Assembly: GCA_948099385.1 (NCBI GenBank)
Contig: CANUEZ040000191.1
Coordinates: 930,001 to 994,000 of the forward strand
Length of the DNA stretch: 64,000 bases
Reading direction: 5' to 3'
Source of the DNA: Fasciola hepatica
Taxonomy: Eukaryota > Platyhelminthes > Trematoda > Plagiorchiida > Fasciolidae
Below the pieces are notes generated by a model that did not search any database, was not told the DNA's origin, and was given only the letters and a program-made list of their open reading frames with translations. Below are positions 54,322 through 64,000 of this stretch, piece by piece. Position numbers and translations under genes: made by a program. How positions within the stretch are numbered: the first letter of the stretch is position 1; each line of letters opens with the position of its first letter.

Positions 54322-55590
54322 CTAAGTAAAACCAAGGCATTCCCTTATGAACAATCCACACAGATTGCTCATACAATGCAATAGAGCAGTAGCAGTGTAG
54401 ATTTGTATAATATGATTCTCCATGCAGCTTGAACACTGAACTGACCATTGAAAATGATGGAAGCACTGTACAGCTGTTTGATCCGCTAAGGGAATCATGT
54501 GCATTGCACATGGACAGAGCCCACACGGGGACACGAACAAGGGTTGGGGTGAACGAATGTCAGTCGAACACCCAAACCACAAGGCTATCCCATATGGGTC
54601 TCAACGCTTTGTTCAACTTATACACTACACGATATAGCACATTCCCCAAATTGGATTCGGCTTTCGCTTTCGCTTTGAACGGTAACAACCAAATTCTCGC
54701 ACACCGATCCAATCCCATGTTCCATCACTTCTCTATTTATGGGCCTAAGTAAAACCAAGGCATTCCCTTATGAACAATCCACACAGATTGCTCATACAAT
54801 GCAATAGAGCAGTAGCAGAGTAGATTTGTATAATATGATTCTCCATGCAGCTTGAACACTGAACTGACCATTGAAAATGATGGAAGCACTGTACAGCTGT
54901 TTGATCCGCTGAGGGAATCATGAGCATTGCACATGGACAGAGCCCACACGGGGACACGAACAAGGGTTGGGGTGAACGAATGTCAGTCGAACACCCAAAC
55001 CACAAGGCTATCCGATATGGATCTCTACGCTTTGTTTAATATACACACTACATGATATAGCACAATCCCCAAATTGGCTTCGGCTTTCGCTTTCGCTTTG
55101 AACGGTAACAACCAAATTCTCGCACACCGATCCAAACCTAAGTTCCATCACTTCTCTATTTATGGGCCTAAGTAAAACCAAGGCATTCCCTTATGAACAA
55201 TCCACACAGATTGCTCATACAATGCAATAGAGCAGTAGCAGAGTCGATTTGTATAATATGATTCTCCATGCAGCTTGAACACTGAACTGACCATTGAAAA
55301 TGATGGAAGCACTGTACAGCTGTTTGATCTGCTAAGGGAATCATGAGCACTGCACATGGACAGAGCCCACACGGGGACACGAACAAGGGTTGGGGTGAAC
55401 GAATGTCAGTCGAACACCCAAACCACAAGGCTATCCGATATGGGTCTCAACGCTTTGTTCAACATATACAATACATGATATAGCACAATCCCCAAATTGG
55501 CTTCGGCTTTCGCTTTCGCTTTGAACGGTAACAACCAAATTCTCGCACACCGATCCAATCCTATGTTCCATCACTTCTCTATTTATGGGC

Positions 55591-58500
55591 CTAAGTAAAA
55601 CCAAGGCATTCCCTTATGAACAATCCACACAGATTCCTCATACAATGCAATAGAGCAGTAGCAGAGTAGATTTGTATAATATGATTCTCCATGCAGCTTG
55701 AAAACTGAACTGACCATTGAAAATGATGGAAGCACTGTACAGCTGTTTGATCTGCTAAGGGAATCATGAGCACTGCACATGGACAGAGCCCACACGGGCA
55801 CACGAACAAGGGTTGGGGTGAACGAATGTCAGTCGAACACCCAAACCTCAAGGCTATCCGATATGGGTCTCAACGCTTTGTTCAACATATACACTACATG
55901 ATATAGCACAATCCCCAAATTGGCTTCGGCTTTCGCTTTCGCTTTGAACGGTAACAACCAAATTCTCGCACACCGATCCAATCCTATGTTCCATCACTTC
56001 TCTATTTATGAGCTTAGTAAAACCAAGGCATTCCCTTATGAACAATCCACACAGATTGCTCATACAATGCAATAGAGCAGTAGCAGAGTAGATTTGTATA
56101 ATATGATTCTCCATGCAGCTTGAACACTGAACTGACCATTGAAAATGATGGAAGCACTGTACAGCTGTTTGATCCGCTAAGGGAATCATGAGCATTGCAC
56201 ATGGACAGAGCCCACACGGGGACACGAACAAGGGTTGGGGTGAACGAATGTCAGTCGAACATCCAAACCACAAGGCTATCCGATATGGATCTCTACGCTA
56301 TGTTGAATATACACACTACATGATATAGCACAATCCCCAAATTGGCTTCGGCTTTCGCTTTCGCTTTGAACGGTAACAACCAAATTCTCGCACACCGATC
56401 CAATCCTATGTTCCATCACTTCTCTATTTATGGGCCTAAGTAAAACCAAGGCATTCCCTTATGAACAATCCACACAGATTTCTCATACAATGCAATAGAG
56501 CAGTAGCAGAGTAGATTTGTATAATATGATTCTCCATGCAGCTTGACTACTGAACTGACCATTGAAAATGATGGAAGCACTGTACAGCTGTTTGATCCGC
56601 TAAGGGAATCATGAGCATTGCACATGGACAGAGCCCACACGGGGACACGAACAAGTGTTGGGGTGAACGATTGTCAGTCGAACACCCAAACCACAAGGCT
56701 ATCCGATATGGGTCTGAACGCTTTGTTCAACATATACAATACATGATATAGCACAATCCCCAAATTGGCTTCGGCTTTCGCTTTCGCTTTGAACGGTAAC
56801 AACCAAATTCTCGCACACCGATCCAATCCCATGTTCCATCAATTCTCTATTTATGGGCCTAAGTAAAACCAAGGCATTCCCTTATGAACAATCCACACAG
56901 ATTGCTCATACAATGCAATAGAGCAGTAGCAGAGTAGATTTGTATAATATGATTCTCCATGCAGCTTGAACACTGAACTGACCATTGAAAATGATGGAAG
57001 CACTGTACAGCTGTTTGATCCGCTAAGGGAATCATGAGCATTGCACATGGACAGAGCCCACACGGGGACACAAACAAGTGTTGGGGTGAACGATTGTCAG
57101 TCGAACACCCAAACCACAAGGCTATCCGATATGGGTCTCAACGCTTTGTTCAACATATACAATACATGATATAGCACAATCCCCAAATTGGCTTCGGCTT
57201 TCGCTTTCGCTTTGAACGGTAACAACCAAATTCTCGCACACCGATCCAATCCCATGTTCCATCACTTCTCTATTTATGGGCCTAAGTAAAACCAAGGCAT
57301 TCCCTTATGAACAATCCACACAGATTGCTCATACAATGCAATAGAGCAGTAGCAGAGTAGATTTGTATAATATGATTCTCCATGCAGCTTGAACACTGAA
57401 CTGACCATTGAAAATGATGGAAGCACTGTACAGCTGTTTGATCCGCTAAGGGAATCATGAGCATTGCACATGGACAGAGCCCACACGGAGACACGAACAA
57501 GGGTTGGGGTGAACGAATGTCAGTCGAACATCCAAACCACAAGGCTATCTGATATGGATCTCTACGCTATGTTTAATATACACACTACATGATATAGCAC
57601 AATCCCCAAATTGGCTTCGGCTTTCGCTTTCGCTTTGAACGGTAACAACCAAATTCTCGCACACCGATCCAATCCTATGTTCCATCAATTCTTTATTTAT
57701 GGGCCTAAATAAAACCAAGGCATTCCCTTATGAACAATCCACACAGATTCCTCATACAATGCAATAGAGCAGTAGCAGAGTAGATTTGTATAATATGATT
57801 CTCCATGCAGCTTGACCACGGAACTGACCATTGAAAATGATGGAAGCACTGTACAGCTGTTTGATCCGCTGAGGGAATCATGAGCATTGCACATGGACAG
57901 AGCCCACACGGGGACACGAACAAGGGTTGGGGTGAACGAATGTCAGTCGAACATCAAAACCTCAAGGCTATCCGATATGGATCTCTACGCTATGTTTAAT
58001 ATACACACTACATGATATAGCACAATCCCCAAATTGGCTTCGGCTTTCGCTTTCGCTTTGAACGGTAACAACCAAATTCTCGCACACCGATCCAATCCCA
58101 TGTTCCATCACTTCTCTATTTATGGGCCTAAGTAAAACCAAGGCATTCCCTTATGAACAATCCACACAGATTGCTCATACAATGCAATAGAGCAGTAGCA
58201 GAGTAGATTTGTATAATATGATTCTCCATGCAGCTTGAACACTGAACTGACCATTGAAAATGATGGAAGCACTGTACAGCTGTTTGATCCGCTAAGGGAA
58301 TCATGTGCATTGCACATGGACAGAGCCCACACGGGGACACGAACAAGGGTTGGGGTGAACGAATGTCAGTCGAACACCCAAACCACAAGGCTATCCGATA
58401 TGGGTCTCAACGCTTTGTTCAACATATACAATACATGATATAGCACATTCCCCAAATTGGCTTCGGCTTTCGCTTTCGCTTTGAACGGTAACAACCAAAT

Positions 58501-59397
58501 TCCTGACACCGATCCAATCCTATGTTCCATCACTTCTCTATTTATGGGCCTAAGTAAAACCAAGGCATTCGCTTATGAACAATCCACACAGATTGCTCAT
58601 ACAATGCAATAGAGCAGTAGCAGAGTAGATTTGTATAATATGATTCTCCATGCAGCTTGAACACTGAACTGACCATTGAAAATTATGGAAGCACTGTACA
58701 GCTGTTTGATCCGCTAAGGGAATCATGAGCATTGCACATGGACAGAGCCCACACGGGGACACGAACAAGTGTTGGGGTGAACGATTGTCAGTCGAACACC
58801 CAAACCACAAGGCTATCCGATATGGGTCTCAACGCTTTGTTCAACTTATACAATACATGATATAGCACAATCCCCAAATTGGCTTCGGCTTTCGCTTTCG
58901 CTTTGAACGGTAACAACCAAATTCTCGCACACCGATCCAATCCTATGTTCCATCACTTCTCTATTTATGGGCCTAAGTAAAACCAAGGCATTCCCTTATG
59001 AACAATCCACACAGATTGCTCATACAATGCAATAGAGCAGTAGCAGAGTAGATTTGTATAATATGATTCTCCATGCAGCTTGAACACTGAACTGACCATT
59101 GAAAATGATGGAAGCACTGTACAGCTGTTTGATCCGCTGAGGGAATCATGAGCATTGCACATGGACAGAGCCCACACGGGGACACGAACAAGGGTTGGGG
59201 TGAACGAATGTCAGTCGAACATCCAAACCACAAGGCTATCCGATATGTATCTCTAAGCTATGTTTAATATACACACTACATGATATAGCACAATCCCCAA
59301 ATTGGCTTCGGCTTTCGCTTTCGCTTTGAACGGTAACAATCAAATTCTCGCACACACCGATCCAATCCTATGTTCCATCACTTCTCTATTTATGGGC
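55591..59397. repeat. Block R, copy 2 (9 monomers, 3807 bp)
   Basis: It repeats the markers of copy 1 in the same order. It differs by a +2 CACACACCG near 59352, and in its middle units: the CACAAACAAGTG mark sits at the unit 56859 here but at 51362 in copy 1, one monomer out of register, so at least one internal exchange followed the duplication. Confidence 0.85.
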
Positions 59398-60666
59398 CTA
59401 AATAAAACCAAGGCATTCCCTTATGAACAATCCACACAGATTGCTCATACAATGCAATAGAGCAGTAGCAGTGTAGATTTGTATAATATGATTCTCCATG
59501 CAGCTTGAACACTGAACTGACCATTGAAAATGATGGAAGCACTGTACAGCTGTTTGATCCGCTAAGGGAATCATGTGCATTGCACATGGACAGAGCCCAC
59601 ACGGGGACACGAACAAGTGTTGGGGTGAACGATTGTCAGTCGAACACCCAAACCACAAGGCTATCCGATATGGGTCTCAACGCTTTGTTCAACTTATACA
59701 ATACATGATGTAGCACAATCCCCAAATTGGCTTCGGCTTTCGCTTTCGCTTTGAACGGTAACAACCAAATTCTCGCACACCGATCCAATCCTATGTTCCA
59801 TCACTTCTCTATTTATGGGCCTAAGTAAAACCAAGGCATTCCCTTATGAACAATCCACACAGATTCCTCATACAATGCAATAGAGCAGTAGCAGAGTAGA
59901 TTTGTATAATATGATTCTCCATGCAGCTTGAACACTGAACTGACCATTGAAAATGATGGAAGCACTGTACAGCTGTTTGATCCGCTGAGGGAATCATGAG
60001 CATTGCACATGGACAGAGCCCACACGGGGACACGAACAAGGGTTGGGGTGAACGAATGTCAGTCGAACATCCAAACCACAAGGCTATCCGATATGTATCT
60101 CTAAGCTATGTTTAATATACACACTACATGATATAGCACAATCCCCAAATTGGCTTCGGCTTTCGCTTTCGCTTTGAACGGTAACAATCAAATTCTCGCA
60201 CACCGATCCAATCCTATGTTCCATCACTTCTCTATTTATGGGCCTAAGTAAAACCAAGGCATTCCCTTATGAACAATCCACACAGATTGCTCATACAATG
60301 CAATAGAGCAGTAGCAGTGTAGATTTGTATAATATGATTCTCCATGCAGCTTGAACACTGAACTGACCATTGAAAATGATGGAAGCACTGTACAGCTGTT
60401 TGATCCGCTAAGGGAATCATGTGCATTGCACATGGACAGAGCCCACACGGGGACACGAACAAGGGTTGGGGTGAACGAATGTCAGTCGAACACCCAAACC
60501 ACAAGGCTATCCCATATGGGTCTCAACGCTTTGTTCAACTTATACACTACACGATATAGCACATTCCCCAAATTGGCTTCGGCTTTCGCTTTCGCTTTGA
60601 ACGGTAACAACCAAATTCTCGCACACCGATCCAATCCTATGTTCCATCACTTCTCTATTTATGGGC
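58973..60666. repeat. Dimer repeat following block R
   Basis: The unit ending in GTATCTCTAAGCTATG (59248) plus a unit with GCAGTGTAG and the ATGTGCATTGCAC dyad is repeated at once (GTATCTCTAAGC again at 60094). The two-monomer step is 848 bp for the first, because of a +2 indel, and 846 bp for the second. Confidence 0.7.
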
Positions 60667-61005
60667 CTAAGTAAAACCAAGGCATTCCCTTATGAACAAT
60701 CCACACAGATTCCTCATACAATGCAATAGAGCAGTAGCAGAGTAGATTTGTATAATATGATTCTCCATGCAGCTTGAACACTGAACTGACCATTGAAAAT
60801 GATGGAAGCACTGTACAGCTGTTTGATCCGCTAAGGGAATCATGAGCATTGCACATGGACAGAGCCCACACGGGGACACGAACAAGGGTTGGGGTGAACG
60901 AATGTCAGTCGAACACCCAAACCACAAGGCTATCCGATATGGGTCTCAACGCTTTGTTCAACATATACACTACATGATATAGCACAATCCCCAAATTGGC
61001 TTCGG

Positions 61006-61027
61006 CTTTCGCTTTCGCTTTCGCTTT
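61006..61027. repeat. Expanded hexamer tract (CTTTCG)3-CTTT
   Basis: One hexamer more than the usual tract, making the interval to the next phase mark 6 bp longer. It lies in a unit that is followed by a TATGAGCTTAGTAAAACC start with the usual one-base loss. Confidence 0.9.
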
Positions 61028-63632
61028 GAACGGTAACAACCAAATTCTCGCACACCGATCCAAACCTAAGTTCCATCACTTCTCTATTTATGAGCTTAGT
61101 AAAACCAAGGCATTCCCTTATGAACAATCCACACAGATTGCTCATACAATGCAATAGAGCAGTAGCAGTGTAGATTTGTATAATATGATTCTCCATGCAG
61201 CTTGAACACTGAACTGACCATTGAAAATGATGGAAGCACTGTACAGCTGTTTGATCCGCTAAGGGAATCATGAGCATTGCAAATGGACAGAGCCCACACG
61301 GGGACACGAACAAGGGTTGGGGTGAACGAATGTCAGTCGAACACCCAAACCACAAGGCTATCCGATATGGATCTCTACGCTTTGTTTAATATACACACTA
61401 CATGATATAGCACATTCCCCAAATTGGCTTCGGCTTTCGCTTTCGCTTTGAACGGTAACAACCAAATTCTCGCACACCGATCCAATCCTATGTTCCATCA
61501 CTTCTCTATTTATGGGCCTAAGTAAAACCAAGGCATTCGCTTATGAACAATCCACACAGATTGCTCATACAATGCAATAGAGCAGTAGCAGAGTAGATTT
61601 GTATAATATGATTCTCCATGCAGCTTGAACACTGAACTGACCATTGAAAATGATGGAAGCACTGTACAGCTGTTTGATCTGCTAAGGGAATCATGAGCAC
61701 TGCACATGGACAGAGCCCACACGGGGACACGAACAAGGGTTGGGGTGAACGAATGTCAGTCGAACACCCAAACCACATGGCTATCCGATATGGGTCTCAA
61801 CGCTTTGTTCAACATATACAATACATGATATAGCACAATCCCCAAATTGGCTTCGGCTTTCGCTTTCGCTTTGAACGGTAACAACCAAATTCTCGCACAC
61901 CGATCCAATCCCATGTTCCATCACTTCTCTATTTATGGGCCTAAGTAAAACCAAGGCATTCCCTTATGAACAATCCACACAGATTGCTCATACAATGCAA
62001 TAGAGCAGTAGCAGAGTAGATTTGTATAATATGATTCTCCATGCAGCTTGAACACTGAACTGACCATTGAAAATGATGGAAGCACTGTACAGCTGTTTGA
62101 TCCGCTAAGGGAATCATGAGCATTGCACATGGACAGAGCCCACACGGGGACACGAACAAGGGTTGGGGTGAACGAATGTCAGTCGAACACCCAAACCACA
62201 AGGCTATCCGATATGGATCTCTACGCTTTGTTTAATATACACACTACATGATATAGCACAATCCCCAAATTGGCTTCGGCTTTCGCTTTCGCTTTGAACG
62301 GTAACAACCAAATTCTCGCACACCGATCCAAACCTATGTTCCATCACTTCTCTATTTATGGGCTTAAGTAAAACCAAGGCATTCCCTTATGAACAATCCA
62401 CACAGATTGCTCATACAATGCAATAGAGCAGTAGCAGAGTAGATTTGTATAATATGATTCTCCATGCAGCTTGAACACTGAACTGACCATTGAAAATTAT
62501 GGAAGCACTGTACAGCTGTTTGATCCGCTAAGGGAATCATGAGCATTGCACATGGACAGAGCCCACACGGGGACACGAACAAGGGTTGGGGTGAACGAAT
62601 GTCAGTCGAACATCCAAACCACAAGGCTATCCGATATGGATCTCTACGCTATGTTTAATATACACACTACATGATATAGCACAATCCCCAAATTGGCTTC
62701 GGCTTTCGCTTTCCCTTTGAACGGTAACAACCAAATTCTCGCACACCGATCCAATCCTATGTTCCATCACTTCTCTATTTATGGGCCTAAGTAAAACCAA
62801 GGCATTCCCTTATGAACAATCCACACAGATTGCTCATACAATGCAATAGAGCAGTAGCAGTGTAGATTTGTATAATATGATTCTCCATGCAGCTTGAACA
62901 CTGAACTGACCATTGAAAATGATGGAAGCACTGTACAGCTGTTTGATCCGCTAAGGGAATCATGAGCATTGCACATGGACAGAGCCCACACGGGGACACG
63001 AACAAGGGTTGGGGTGAACGAATGTCAGTCGAACACCCAAACCACAAGGCTATCCGATATGGGTCTCAACGCTTTGTTCAACATATACAATACATGATAT
63101 AGCACAATCCCCAAATTGGCTTCGGCTTTCGCTTTCGCTTTGAACGGTAACAACCAAATTCTCGCACACCGATCCAATCCCATGTTCCATCACTTCTCTA
63201 TTTATGGGCCTAAGTAAAACCAAGGCATTCCCTTATGAACAATCCACACAGATTGCTCATACAATGCAATAGAGCAGTAGCAGTGTAGATTTGTATAATA
63301 TGATTCTCCATGCAGCTTGAACACTGAACTGACCATTGAAAATGATGGAAGCACTGTACAGCTGTTTGATCCGCTAAGGGAATCATGAGCATTGCACATG
63401 GACAGAGCCCACACGGGGACACGAACGAGGGTTGGGGTGAACGAATGTCAGTCGAACACCCAAACCACAAGGCTATCCGATATGGATCTCTACGCATTGT
63501 TTAATATACACACTACATGATATAGCACATTCCCCAAATTGGCTTCGGCTTTCGCTTTCGCTTTGAACGGTAACAACCAAATTCTCGCATACCGATCCAA
63601 TCCCATGTTCCATCACTTCTCTATTTATGGGC

Positions 63633-64000
63633 CTAAGTAAAACCAAGGCATTCCCTTATGAACAATCCACACAGATTCCTCATACAATGCAATAGAGCAG
63701 CAGCAGAGTAGATTTGTATAATATGATTCTCCATGCAGCTTGAACACTCAACTGACCATTGAAAATGATGGAAGCACTGTACAGCTGTTTGATCCGCTAA
63801 GGGAATCATGAGCATTGCACATGGACAGAGCCCACACGGGGACACGAACAAGGGTTGGGGTGAACGAATGTCAGTCGAACATCCAAACCTCAAGGCTATC
63901 CCATATGGATCTCTACGCTATGTTTAATATACACACTACATGATATAGCACAATCCCCAAATTGGCTTCGGCTTTCGCTTTCGCTTTCGCTTTGAACGGT
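63633..64000. repeat. Partial satellite monomer at right window edge
   Basis: The last unit stops 7 bp past its expanded hexamer tract. It has GATTCCTC, GAGCAGCAGCAG and AACACTCAACTG as private or rare changes. The array runs on past the window. Confidence 0.95.
63972..63993. repeat. Expanded hexamer tract (CTTTCG)3-CTTT, second copy
   Basis: The same +6 form as at 61006, about seven monomers later, in the last, incomplete unit. Either both descend from one event by duplication or slippage happened twice. Confidence 0.9.

Larger units (their letters stand above)
1..64000. repeat. Tandem satellite array, 423-bp monomer, about 151 units
   Basis: The same unit recurs without interruption and always in one orientation. 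Phase marks (second C of GGCCTAAG) fall at 174, 597, 1020 and so on to 63633. Exceptions to the 423-bp step are +1 near 11.82, 13.51 and 38.10 kb; -1 near 16.67, 17.46, 18.30, 21.24, 25.98, 27.59, 30.13, 34.44, 42.90, 50.94, 53.43, 56.01, 58.50 and 61.09 kb; +2 near 22.12, 24.24, 29.31, 31.01, 32.70, 33.13 and 59.35 kb; and +6 near 61.02 kb. These sum to the +9 bp observed over 150 units. No non-satellite segment of even 50 bp was found. Such arrays are typical of eukaryotic heterochromatin; which chromosomal region this is cannot be told from the sequence alone. The family was not recognised. Confidence 0.98.
49248..64000. repeat. Array domain 7: highly similar units with a duplicated 3.8-kb block
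   Basis: Units are close to one another. Two mixed subtypes dominate: AAGTGTTGGGGTGAACGATTG (49043, 49466, 49889, 50312, 51158, 51582, 53694, 56654, 57077, 58768, 59617) and AAGGGTTGGGGTGAACGAATG. The GGATCTCTACGC patch with TTTAATATACACAC is frequent. The last, incomplete unit (63633-64000) has an expanded CTTTCG tract. The array continues to the right. Confidence 0.65.

Noticed and set aside
54429..54752. Plus-strand frames of 67-107 codons starting MNTELTIEN
   Set aside because: They exist only where the A-to-T palindrome change removes a TGA and, for the 107-codon form, where a second variant (ACACGATATAG) removes another stop. No start context or conservation supports translation.
1..64000. 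CRISPR array
   Set aside because: The repeated unit is 423 bp with no unique spacers; everything between landmarks is itself repeated.
1..64000. rDNA intergenic spacer repeats
   Set aside because: No 18S, 5.8S, 28S or 5S sequence is seen in 64 kb, and the array is not broken by genes.
1..64000. Transposable elements or terminal inverted repeats bounding units or blocks
   Set aside because: No target-site duplications, terminal repeats, poly-A tails or transposase or reverse-transcriptase frames are seen. Block borders fall within ordinary monomers, as expected of unequal exchange.
1..64000. Telomeric repeats
   Set aside because: No runs of TTAGGG, TTTAGGG, TTAGG or similar short units are present.

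Overview
The window is one uninterrupted satellite-DNA array. A 423-bp unit, always in the same head-to-tail orientation, repeats from the first base to the last. Using the second C of the GGCCTAAG motif as a phase mark, I count 151 marks between 174 and 63633. That is 150 complete monomers, plus a 173-bp partial unit on the left and a 368-bp partial unit on the right. Most units are exactly 423 bp. The phase drifts only through small indels: +1 three times, -1 fourteen times, +2 seven times and one +6 inside the marked span, which sums to the observed +9 bp. I see no unique sequence, transposon, tRNA or rRNA gene, CRISPR array or credible protein gene. The array leaves the window at both ends, so its borders and full size are not visible.

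A long, diverged and locally re-amplified tandem array of this kind points to eukaryotic heterochromatin (centromeric, pericentromeric or subtelomeric). A representative unit has about 45% GC and about 13 CpG sites. I do not recognise the monomer family and cannot name the organism.

Layout, from shared diagnostic variants. (1) 1-11594: the most heterogeneous part, with at least five interleaved monomer types and a three-monomer cassette that recurs at 7-, 7- and 4-monomer steps. (2) 11595-15826: a four-monomer block with a unique diverged patch, duplicated at once with one extra unit. (3) 15827-20476: mixed units, including a tandem dimer. (4) 20477-35288: a block of about 4.7 kb present twice at an offset of 8886-8888 bp, with a partial third copy between them. 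(5) 35289-43325: mostly near-consensus units with local dimers. (6) 43326-49247: 846-bp dimer higher-order repeats marked by a GAATTC-containing variant. (7) 49248-64000: highly similar units, with a 3.8-kb block present twice at an offset of 5074 bp. Domain borders are approximate because they rest on eye-read variants, not on an alignment.

The window does no coding work that I can support. Its interest lies in how the array evolves: nested duplications, short conversion-like patches inside single monomers, one segment of the monomer that carries most domain-diagnostic variation, a variant that turns an imperfect dyad into a perfect 17-bp palindrome, and a hexanucleotide tract that expands. 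The many short open frames are by-products of a period divisible by three (423 = 3 x 141) and are rejected as genes.
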